Part shown: in pieces, positions 36,501 to 44,888 of the stretch | Position numbering within the stretch: position 1 is the stretch's first letter | How the letters are laid out: every line of letters begins with the position of its first letter | Source of the DNA: Blastomyces gilchristii SLH14081 | Taxonomy: Eukaryota; Ascomycota; Eurotiomycetes; Onygenales; Ajellomycetaceae | Direction: 5' to 3' | NCBI RefSeq assembly: GCF_000003855.2 | Contig: NW_003101680.1 | Span: 630,976 to 694,975 of the forward strand | DNA length: 64,000 nt | Notes under the pieces: generated by a model | Told to the model about the DNA's origin: nothing | The model's input: the letters and a program-made list of their open reading frames with translations, nothing else | Database searches by the model: none | Translations under genes and position numbers: made by a program

Positions 36501-37310
36501 GAATCAGATACTAGAACAGTATCTTTAAGTATTCTATTCATATTATTAGAATGATTGACTCAAACATCTTCTAATCACTGAATTCATATATAACAATGTA
36601 AAGAATGTAATCTTAAAGATATCTTCTTTCTATGCTTATTATAAATATAATTCTTTATTACTCAGTAATATCACAGATAATATTTCAAAGAGAGAAATAG
36701 ACAGTCAGAATATCAAACAGATACAGAGAATAGAGTACTTCTCAGTATTAGAAGTAAAAGTAAGATTAAAACTTTTAAATAAAATTTATAAGAAGATGAT
36801 AAAAAGTATTCACTACACTTAGAAGCAGTAGATAAAATACTATAATTAAAAACATCTTTCAATGAAGTTCTTGATAGAGAATCAAGTACTACTTTCAGTA
36901 AAGAATATCAAGATAATAAGACTGTGTAAGAAGCTCAGTAAGTAATGACTAGAATCTTTCTCAGTAACAAGAGTAATAAGTAAGCAGATATATAAGTTAA
37001 AATTACTCACAGAATTGAAATCAATTCATTCTATTTTTCACATTTTCTATTTAAAGCTCTATAAGCATTATCTCAGAGCAGAGCTGTCTCAGCTAAATAG
37101 TATTAAGATTAAGAGTGATATTGAATATCTTATGAAGAAAATATTAAATAAGTGAATATATTATAATAAGCTTCAATATCTCATTAAATGAGAAGATTAT
37201 TCATTGTCAGAGAATTCATGAAAACTGCTTGAGTATTTGAAAAATGCTGAGAAAGAGATTACAAGTTATGAGATGACTAGTAGAGATTATCTCATTATAT
37301 GTCAGAGATA
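33560..37310 (+). pseudogene. Gypsy D pol remnant (PR-RT-RH-IN-chromodomain)
   Basis: RT: FVLKKNDRLCLYVDYRDLN near 34340-34390, and the catalytic box reads VYLNNILIFS (34658-34687), with both Asp changed to Asn at 34667-34672. RNase H: LSQCETDASKNKI near 35098-35140. Integrase: MNFIVNLLKL at 36193 (first catalytic Asp of the usual MDFIVGLP now Asn), then YDSILIIINYFMKMIKYI, SLIID near 36373-36390 and STAFHSQTDSQTE near 36460-36500. Chromodomain: SDIEYLMKKIL, KLQYLIK, SENS and LEYLKNAE (37110-37265). It has many stops. It would have performed reverse transcription and chromatin-directed integration. Confidence 0.85.
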
Positions 37311-39117
37311 TTGAATAAGAAATACTGCTTAAAACTTCTCATTTTTTCTCAAAGAGTTTTTTTAGAGATAATCTTGTAATAATAAGTCAGTGTCTTATAA
37401 GCTCTATAGCACTCTTCTTCTATTTTCTCTCAAAGAGTTTTTTAGAAGTTTAATGAGACTATACAAGTGTAAAATTTCTGAAGCAGTTAATAAGAAAAGA
37501 AAGAAATATTTAAAATCAATAAAAAAGATTAATATTATTAACTTATAGACTGCTGCTATTCTAATAAGACTGCAGTCTGCTGAAAAAGTAAAAAGAGAGA
37601 TCAGAGTCTACTCATTAATAATTATATTCTCATTAAACTTATTCTTCACTGTTGAAGTCTCTGATACTGATATCTTTATCTGCTGAGAAGTTAGTGCTGC
37701 AGCACTGCAGAAGAGTATAAGAAATGTATAAAATATTAACTTATTAACTTACAAAGCATCTCAGTCATCTGTTTTAACTGAAGTGAGATTCTCTTCAATC
37801 AGTGATTAATCTCTGTAATGCTTTCAATAGCAGCATCAGCTGATCTCTTCTTGAAGTCAGTTATTCTAAGATGTTTTTTCATCTCAGAGACTCATACTTT
37901 CATCTTCTTTTACAGATGAGTAAGAAGAATCTTCTCAGTCTTGATAGAATTTATCAATACTTAAAGCTCTGAGATTCTTACTCTGTACTGCTTGAGTATC
38001 TAGACTTCTTATCAGAGCTGATATGATATCTTTCTGTAAGATAATACTTATAGAGAGACAGAAGTTATTGTTACAGATATAATAGAAATAATGAAAGTAA
38101 GAGAAGAAACAGATATATAAAATCTCTCTCTTCTTCAGCTACTTAACACAGTGCAGACAAGTAGCAGTGCTGATTAGAGACTGTATCAGAGTCTTCTTAT
38201 AGAGAGAAGATAAAGAAACTGCAGAATTCTGCAGACTCAACTCAGCAGTATTCTGAGCAGAGCTTGAGTGTGCTATGAAAGAGAAACTACAGATTGAGCT
38301 TCTCAGAGTCACTGTTTCTGAAATCAAGCTCTCTCTGAGTTTCTCTTTGAATAATCACATAGAGTCATACATCACTGTGTTAGTTAAGAAGAGAGATGAT
38401 ATTACAACAGTGATAAAGAGAGCAGAGAAAGAACTGAACATGAATGAATTAATTAATAGAAGAGATAATATCTCACTGTAAGATATAACAACTATCACTA
38501 TAGCTGTAAGAGAAGTAGAAGAAGAAGAAGAAGAAGAAGATGTGATAATGAAAGTGATACTCTTACAGTTTATCAATACTGCTGTCTCTGCCTTTAACTA
38601 AGCTTTCTTAACAGTTATGAAGACTGCAGCTGCATTATAAAGACATTTACTTACTAGAAAATGTCAGAATAAGTTCTTTATTATTCTTTAAGAATAATAC
38701 TCTCATGCACTCACTGTTGCAATTGAAGAAAGAAAGAAGAAAAATATATCACAGAGAGAAGAAGAATCTTTTCAAAAAATTCTATCACTACTATTAACTT
38801 TATCTCTAAAATACATTACTTTTATAGAGAATTTTATATATAGAATGAAATATAATGAGAGATCTATAAGTCACTTATTAACTATATTTTTCACATCTTA
38901 AATCAATATATAAGAAACTCACTTATTATGTATTTAATTTAAATGAAGATAAGTAAAGAAAGATCTATACAATCAGTAGAAAAACTCATCTATTTCTTAG
39001 TATCATATACAGTATATATACTGTCAATTGATTGATAACTATTGTTATATAACAAAAATAACTCTCAATCTGATAATTTTGAGAACATCAGAACTATGCT
39101 CTTAAAGAGAAGAGTAT
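37311..39117 (+). other. Extra 1.8 kb between chromodomain and 3' LTR of gypsy D
   Basis: Chromoviruses usually end shortly after the chromodomain, but here about 1.8 kb intervenes. The longest open frames are short (66-73 codons, for example 38275-38481 plus). They read as Lys/Glu-rich, helical-looking segments followed by an acidic Glu run (38515-38540). No retroviral envelope or other domain is recognised. It could be a decayed accessory ORF, a captured host fragment, or an older nested insertion. Confidence 0.5.
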
Positions 39118-39313
39118 TATCATACTCTTAGTCATACTAAGACTCTGTTATAGTTTCACACAGCTTATTATTTTTATACAGATGATTCTGTTCATTTCAC
39201 AGACTATCTGAATACTTTATAACATTATTCAGATATATTATAGAAAGATTTAATTAATAAATATAAGAATCTCACTTCTATATAAGATCAGTAGATTACT
39301 CTTTCTTAATAAT

Positions 39314-39324
39314 AAAATATCACT
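39314..39324. repeat. Target-site duplication, left side of SINE copy 2
   Basis: aaaatatcact here and at 39702-39712. It may extend further left through AAT units that merge with the tail. Confidence 0.8.
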
Positions 39325-39701
39325 GCCCCGGTGGCTGAATGGTTAATGCGGCCACCCGGTAGCGCCTTGGCGTGGGAAACCAAGGCGTGTGGGTTCGAAA
39401 CCCGCAGGGGATACATTAAATCCGGAACCCAAGCACCTCAGGTTCCTAATAAATACAGAGGTGTACAAATCGCTCCAATAAAATCGCTCTATGTTCCTGG
39501 GCTGGGAAGTTATTATCGCATGTATCTAATTGTCACTCCTTTGTATTTCCTATGTTCTTGTTATCTTGACATGGTCTCAACACCTGTATTTCCTCCTGTA
39601 TAACCAACACTTGGCCTGTATTTAACATCACGCAAGGACTCATCATAAGCTCCGCTTGCATATGAGTATAATGGAAGAATAATAATAATAATAATAATAA
39701 T
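39325..39701 (+). mobile_element. tRNA-derived SINE, copy 2 (young, GC-normal)
   Basis: The tRNA-like head at 39325-39413 has box A TGGCTGAATGG (39332-39342) and box B GGTTCGAAACC (39392-39402). A body of about 260 bp and an (AAT)n tail (about 39678-39701) follow. It keeps many CpG sites and has an 11-bp or longer target duplication. The stretch before the tail, GAAGAATAATAAT, is also the end of the LINE copies (7660-7697 and reverse complement at 8141-8160), so the Tad1-like LINE probably mobilises this SINE. The head lacks a convincing full acceptor stem, so it is not read as a functional tRNA gene. Confidence 0.9.
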
Positions 39702-39712
39702 AAAATATCACT
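39702..39712. repeat. Target-site duplication, right side of SINE copy 2
   Basis: Second copy of aaaatatcact directly after the (AAT)n tail, matching 39314-39324. The 3' LTR of gypsy D continues beyond it. Confidence 0.8.
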
Positions 39713-40037
39713 GAGATATCACTCTGACTATTCTTACTTATGAAATGAGAGAAGAGTGTCTGCTCATTATCTATATAAAATAGCTAGATACTGACTTCTT
39801 ATTAAAGAAGTCAGTGATTTATTTTTCTTCTAGAGAAATATATACAAGAGTTACTGCATATCTTATACAATCTTCTTAGTATACTAAGTATCATATCTGT
39901 GATATTCTTGTAATAACTCTGTAGTCTATGAGCTTACTATTTAAGTAAGATAGTCAAGCTCATTTATACAGCTTCTTAAACAACTATCTCTACATAATAT
40001 CACTGACTAGTCATCACTTCAGTTCTGTTACATTACA

Positions 40038-40042
40038 AGACT
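40038..40042. repeat. 5-bp target-site duplication (AGACT), right side of gypsy D
   Basis: AGACT directly after the right LTR, matching 31934-31938. Confidence 0.85.
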
Positions 40043-40393
40043 ATTCACAGATCTGAGAGACTGCTGTTAATTATATAAAGTATTAACATGTCTGAAATGA
40101 CAGAGAGAGTTCAGACTCATTTATCACAGAATCTGTGACTGTAGAAGAATCTGATTTCACTGCATGTATTCATTTACAGTTCTACACAGTGTAAAGAGAT
40201 AATCAGTGATAGAAAAGATGTAATAAGAGAAGATTATAATACCTGAGTTCTCTGAGTGCAGTATTGAAGACAGACAGCTGTAGAAGTAGTAGAACACTGT
40301 AAAGAAATGAATTAATTAAGAGACTGGTTTCACAAGCAGTAAACACAGACTTTTAATATGTTATTCATTCTTGAGAATCTATGAGAGATGATT

Positions 40394-40540
40394 GATCAGA
40401 TGTGTTATCTATTTAAGAATCTGTACAGAGTAGATAATTAATGAGATGTGTGATCTATTATTCAAGAATCTATACAGAGTAGATAGTTGATGAAATGTGT
40501 GATCTATTATTCAAGAATCTGTACAGAGTAGATGGTTGAT
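40394..40540. repeat. 49-bp tandem repeat, three copies
   Basis: Units at about 40394-40442, 40443-40491 and 40492-40540 share gatctatt(a)ttcaagaatc and acagagtagat. A few transitions separate them, and the first unit is the most divergent. Confidence 0.75.
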
Positions 40541-40580
40541 GAGATGAAAGATGAACACATTGTAAGTGTGCAGAGATATA

Positions 40581-40602
40581 GTGCAATGTCATAGAATTGC
40601 AC
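40581..40602. other. Short perfect hairpin at the edge of the AT-rich block
   Basis: GTGCAAT, 8-nt loop, ATTGCAC. It lies within a few bases of the switch from AT-rich to normal composition, so it could be a terminal structure of the Helitron. The role is inferred only from position. Confidence 0.45.
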
Positions 40603-40605
40603 TTT

Positions 40606-41010
40606 GCTTAATTCTACACCAATCAGTGAGCTGTATTCACGCCAAGAACCTCAAAAAGGAAATTCTCCACTTTTAATGACCAGGGTTTTCATCATATATT
40701 TGCGGAGCGAAGCGAAGCAAATAATCCTTATCTGGATAGAAAAGAATAAAAAAACTTTTTTACCTCACTCTTGTGACATGAGCTGTTCAATGTCAAAGGC
40801 GTAGAGAAGTTGATTATCTTCTGATATGAATGCCATGCCACTAAGTTATATCTTTGAATTGCTGTTGTGAAGCCTATTTATTTAGCTCATTTTACAAGGA
40901 CAAGCTAAATAAATCCTCTCTTGCAACTCTCATTTTTAAACATCGCCCAATTTTGAGGCTGACACTCCAGCTCCATGATATAAACAAAGCAAGATTCAGC
41001 CCATTGCAAT
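40606..41010. other. Intergenic region upstream of the PNGase A-like gene
   Basis: About 400 bp of ordinary composition separating the transposon block from the first host gene. It holds a short repeat (gcggagcgaagcgaagc, about 40703-40719) and no convincing gene. It should contain the promoter and 5' UTR of the gene at 41011; no TATA box was identified. Confidence 0.6.
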
Positions 41011-43028
41011 ATGTCCTATTGCTTCGTGATGGATGAGAATTCACTCCTTACCCCAGATGAGATGCAGGCCCTAAGTCGGGGGAGTAGTAGACTCAGGCCT
41101 ACAACTTTCATTCTATGCATCTTTACAGTTCTTCTTGCAACTCTGTACGGATGCGCAGCTTCTCCTGGTTCAGTATTACCAGGCCAAAAGGTTCTTCAGT
41201 CAGATAGCACGCAGCTCCGAGTATTCCAGGTATACAAGGCGGTTGCCAGTGAACCGCCGCACCAAGTTCCAGGAGGCGGATGCAACACGGAACTTCTATT
41301 GATGAGACATGAGTTTGGTTTTAGCTATGGCCATCCGTTTGTGGGTAAGTTCGGATTTTTTTTTGGGATTAATCAATTGTTACTTATATCGCATTACTGA
41401 ACATCGATTCACATATATAAAAAAAAAAAAAAGGAAACTATGTCCCTCCTCAATGTGATTTCGACACTGTAATCATGACCATGACTGTTACATCAAAGGG
41501 CCGCCAGTTCGACAGACTCGCGCTTATGTTTCTCGGAGATATCGAAGTATTCCGAACATCGACTGCAGAGCCCACACCTAATGGTATTATTTGGACCTAT
41601 GTCAAAGACATGTCACTCTACAAAGCGCTCTGGACGGAGCCTCAAAAGCTAATTTTTGATCTTGGGAACCTAATCGACGACATATACACCGGCCTATTCG
41701 ATGTGACGTTAACAGCAGTGTTTTCTTTGCAGCTTCATGATATTCGAACGGCAGATATTATTCTCCCTATCTCCGCACGGCGGTCAGCAGAGGATTCTCC
41801 AAGTGCCTTCAATATTCCGGAAGATAACGCAACTGTGACACATGTCGTACCCAACGATGCTTCACGGGCGGTCGTGTCCATATCTGCCTGTGGTCAGTCT
41901 ACGGAGGAATTTTGGTATAGCAATGTTCTATCATCAGACATATATACGTTTAACAAAACAACAGGACCACTCTACGGTCACTCCCCTTTTCGGGAGGTAC
42001 AGCTTTTCATAGATGGCCAAATGGCTGGAGTTGTATGGCCCTTTCCAATCATTTTCACTGGGGGGATTGCTCCTGGTTTTTGGAGACCAATAGTTGGGAT
42101 TGATGCTTTTGATCTCCGCGAGGCAGAAATAGATATTACCCCATTCTTGCCGCTGTTGACTGATGGCCAAGCTCATTCCTTTGGGATAAACGTTGTTGGT
42201 CTTGGAGATATTAAAGATGGAGTTGCAGAGAACTCAGAAACGGTGGGATCTTACTGGGCCGTAACAGGGAAGATTTTCATTTATCTTGGTGGGGAGGTGA
42301 CGGTTAATGATTCCGTAATAAAGGGGGGCAGCGATTCCGGGCCGGTTACTTTGACGAAGTTTGCGTCGAATATTACACATGAATGGCAGCAGAATCCAGC
42401 CACGGGCATGAATGAATCTCTGTCGTATACGGTTCAAATTTATAGGTCACTAAGCGTCACATCTCCCTCTTCGCGTTGGACTCAAAGCCTCACTTTTTCC
42501 AACTCCGCGTCCCTTTCCGATCAAGGTCGGGCGCAATTGACTAAACAGGTGACAAATGCTGCGTCAGAGTCTCTTGATTTTATGAGTGAAAAGGATATCA
42601 TTGTTAGCAAAACAGCCAGTTCCTATCCACTCGAGGTCCACTCAGTGTATCGTTCCGGCGTTAGCGGTCTAGAAATCAACGCCTCGATGTCTCGCGGTTT
42701 GCAGTTCTACTACCAAAGTGATTTCAGTTATTATTCCCCTTATACCCTCACAACGGGGCCATCCCAATTCGATGCGACGCAGTTTGGCAAAGCCACGTAT
42801 CAGTCCATGTCCGGCAGTTCACGGTCCACAGGCGATACCACAGAGGTGTTCAAAGAGAGTTCAGCGGGGGTCACTTACGACGTAAGAGTCAGGGCGGTTA
42901 ATGGAACTGTTCTCCAAGGATATGACCAGTCTCCAGGATTGCACCAGTCACCAGATCAAGATGGACCCCTGGGCAGAGAGAGTATCAAAGCAATGTTAGG
43001 CAGAGGCCCAGGGAGGAAGAGGCCCTGA
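41011..43028 (+). CDS. PNGase A-like peptide-N-glycosidase family protein
   Basis: Predicted 642 aa, exons 41011-41344 and 41434-43028, with one 89-nt intron (donor gtaagt, acceptor after a poly-A run, aaag). The intron is called because the reading frame resumes as N-Y-V-P-P-Q-C-D-F-D-T-V directly after the acceptor. Residues 31-46 are hydrophobic after a short basic N-terminus, so a signal anchor or uncleaved signal is likely. The body matches the peptide-N4-(N-acetyl-beta-glucosaminyl)asparagine amidase A family: GRQFDRLALMFLGDIEVFRTSTAEPT, GIIWTYVKDMSLY and FDLGNL appear in order, followed by VQLFIDGQ and GIAPGFWRP. The family removes N-glycans or is lectin-like; activity is not proven here. 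ATG 41011 is used; 41029 is an alternative start. It is the first host gene beside the transposon block. Confidence 0.85.
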
Positions 43029-43157
43029 GCATTCCTCTAAGGACTGGGAGGAGCCGCTGGTTATTATTAGTTTTGTTGGTTGTTCAGACATGACCTGACT
43101 GCGTGAAAATCAAGATATTATTCATCCATGGCTCAAATTCATTCCTCTCATGCTTTT

Positions 43158-43337
43158 CTAGGCCGAGGTCTGGCTTGAAAAATGTCCGCCAAGCATGATT
43201 CCGGATACTATTGGTTGCGCCCGGTCGTAAGTAAAGTTCGATGCTATATCGCGATCTGGAATAGCATCGACCACCACGAAAATGACCCAAAGTGCGGCGA
43301 AGAGCAAATAACGGACATGACCCAAGCTCCCCAGCAT
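43158..43337 (-). CDS. Possible small hydrophobic/secreted peptide, unsupported
   Basis: A 59-residue ATG-started ORF with a hydrophobic stretch (about residues 9-24, RYLLFAALWVIFVVVDA) followed by a polar tail. It looks like a signal-anchored N-terminus. No family is recognised, no continuation exon was found, and its neighbours face the other way. It could be the broken start of a lost gene or chance. Confidence 0.2.
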   Translation of the reverse strand: MLGSLGHVRYLLFAALWVIFVVVDAIPDRDIASNFTYDRAQPIVSGIMLGGHFSSQTSA

Positions 43338-43579
43338 GACTCTTACTCGCAATGATGGGGGTACGTGGATATATTAATTACAACGGAAACAAGATAGTTA
43401 GTTAAGTATTGAAATCTCGAGTGCTGCGAATGGGTTTTTGAAAACGTGGCGAGGGGTAACACGAGTTCGATGGGGAGGACTCCGAGTAAAAAGATATAAA
43501 ATCTATTTTAAAAGTCTCAGCCAATGATAGACAGTGCCATAAATCTTGGCGGAAATTCACACTGTAATTTATACTGAAT

Positions 43580-44090
43580 ATTCAGTTCTTGATTATTCAT
43601 TTATTTGTCTTCACTGCCATCTTTTTAATGTGTAATCTGCCTGCCAATCTCACCTCACAGCCAGGTGAGTATTCTATTTCTTCATCTGCTCATGCTGTCT
43701 TTCTTCTCTATATTCATTGTCACCTTCTAACTCTATAATCTTTATTGATCATGTTAAATTTTTACAAGAATAGTATCTTTAATGCTACTACTTCTCTGAG
43801 TTGTTCAGCCAGATTTGAGGGCATCTCTAAGTCATTCATTGTGAAGTATAATATGTGGCAGTTCAGGATTAAATCCCGCGTTCAATTGCATGTTTATATA
43901 TACAGTTGATTTGGCTCTTTGAGATCTGGGTGATTTCCATGATTTCAGCATTAGACTTGTCAAAATAGGGTGATTTAAGAGCCACTACGAGAGCTCTTGT
44001 AGCCAGACAATCTCATATAAATAGAATACAGAGTGATTAGAAGCTAAATGTAATTACTCATTAAAACATAGTGGTATTTCTTAGCTGTAG
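43580..44090. other. AT-rich relic, possibly a decayed retroelement fragment
   Basis: Composition is AT-richer than the flanks. Plus-strand conceptual reading around 43800-43930 gives ARFEGISKSFIVKYNMWQFR-like sequence, loosely resembling the N-terminus of a copia-type gag. The similarity is weak, no LTRs or target duplications are seen, and no gene is called. Confidence 0.25.
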
Positions 44091-44197
44091 TTATCAATTG
44101 AATCTGAGCGGCGCAATTCTTTTGATAGCGCCCTCCGTACTTCGTATATCTACAGATTAGAAGGGGAAGAAACATCCTCCACACGGGGTTTGATACT

Positions 44198-44206
44198 CGG
44201 ACTCCG
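44198..44206. promoter_or_regulatory. CGG-N3-CCG element upstream of the regulator gene
   Basis: CGGACTCCG is an inverted repeat of CGG half sites with 3-bp spacing, about 680 bp upstream of the regulator ATG. Zn2Cys6 dimers bind inverted CGG pairs; autoregulation is a possibility only. Confidence 0.3.
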
Positions 44207-44888
44207 CGTTTCTGCTCCCGAATATCAGGGCTCCGACCTCGGGGCGGTAAAGTTAGGCTAGATTAAGCTCCCGCGACAATATTTCAATATTTGGCTCTGG
44301 AGTCTGGACTACTCAAAAGCCAGGGGCAAAATATCCCCAGCCTAGGCTGCTGAAGTGTGGAGTCCCAGCTTCCGGCGCTCTCCAGCGTCTCCCATGTGCG
44401 TTTTTGACGCCAAACATCTTGGCCGAGTTCTTCTCGGAGCAGCGCAGTCCTTTTGGCCCGTCTCACCCATCCCCCCCGGTCATGGGGGTTCGGTAACTAC
44501 ATATTTGCGACTGCTGACGTTGCAGTCTTGCTGATGAATCCAATCGGTCATGCCCCGAATGTTGTTGCCTCTCCTCTCGGCATGTCGCTAAGTCAGACTC
44601 GGGCATCCAACCCGCCAGATGCAGATGAGATGGCGGTGGCCCACTCGGTGTTCAGAACCAGGGCTGTGGATAGGCCCAGAGCTTGGGAGTAAAGACGCCA
44701 TCGCGAATTCTGGGGTCAAAAATGGGCTAGAAACACCCCGCCTGTTATTAGCGTGGCATCTGTAGGTGGGTGGGTGAGCTCCCTGCTCTGCTGCTCCGAG
44801 AACGAGGATAGAAAACGTCCCCGGATTCCCCTCTCAACCCCGTCCTTCATATTCCACCCTTCCTGTACTCCTTAATCTGCAGACCACC

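Larger units (their letters stand above)
31939..40037 (+). mobile_element. Complete chromodomain Ty3/gypsy retrotransposon (D)
   Basis: 8.1 kb including a SINE insertion. Order: LTR 31939-32470, gag (about 32,480-33,480), protease, reverse transcriptase, RNase H, integrase and chromodomain (33,560-37,300), about 1.8 kb of unexplained sequence, LTR 39118-40037. A matched 5-bp duplication AGACT supports an intact insertion, into the Helitron. The chromodomain after integrase places it among chromoviruses (MAGGY/Tf1-sushi-like). Catalytic positions in both reverse transcriptase and integrase are mutated and frames are broken, so it is dead. Confidence 0.9.
39118..40037 (+). repeat. Gypsy D right (3') LTR, interrupted by SINE copy 2
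   Basis: Aligns with 31939-32470. It begins TATCATACT (TG changed to TA) and ends TTACA, with a 388-bp SINE plus duplication inserted at 39325-39712. Without the insertion its length equals the left LTR. Transitions relative to the left LTR are numerous, many at CpA/TpG or CpG. Confidence 0.85.
1..40605. other. AT-rich transposon block with RIP-like decay
   Basis: The block is very AT-rich and almost free of CpG. Short exceptions are the LINE 5' ends (4240-4808, 15160-15643), parts of the gypsy LTRs, and the SINEs. Reading frames are broken mainly by TGA, TAA and TAG where related proteins have Trp or Gln. Where two copies can be aligned by eye, for example the starts of the two LTRs at 31939 and 39118, the differences are transitions. 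This matches repeat-induced point mutation as known in filamentous ascomycetes, but no dinucleotide statistics were calculated. The composition changes abruptly near 40,606. Confidence 0.85.
40043..40605 (-). mobile_element. Helitron remnant, 5' (right) end
   Basis: Sequence that was contiguous with 31938 before gypsy D inserted. It should be the region upstream of the Helitron Rep ORF. No start of the RepHel frame or 5'-TC terminus was fixed. It contains a 49-bp tandem repeat and a short perfect hairpin near the composition boundary. Confidence 0.5.
43029..44888. other. Long intergenic region upstream of the Zn2Cys6 regulator
   Basis: 1.86 kb. It includes a short minus-strand ORF candidate (43158-43337), an AT-richer relic (about 43580-44090) and the GC-normal regulator promoter (44100-44888). 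The promoter carries CGGACTCCG (44198-44206), an inverted CGG pair of the kind bound by Zn2Cys6 dimers, and a half site of the CTCCGTA motif at 44133-44139. Nothing else was recognised. Confidence 0.55.

Noticed and set aside
39325..39413. A functional tRNA gene
   Set aside because: Box A and box B are good, but the acceptor stem does not pair fully. The unit is followed by a body, an (AAT)n tail and a target duplication, and it occurs twice. It is a SINE head.
40394..40540. A CRISPR array
   Set aside because: Units are contiguous 49-bp tandem copies without unique spacers, in a eukaryotic transposon region.
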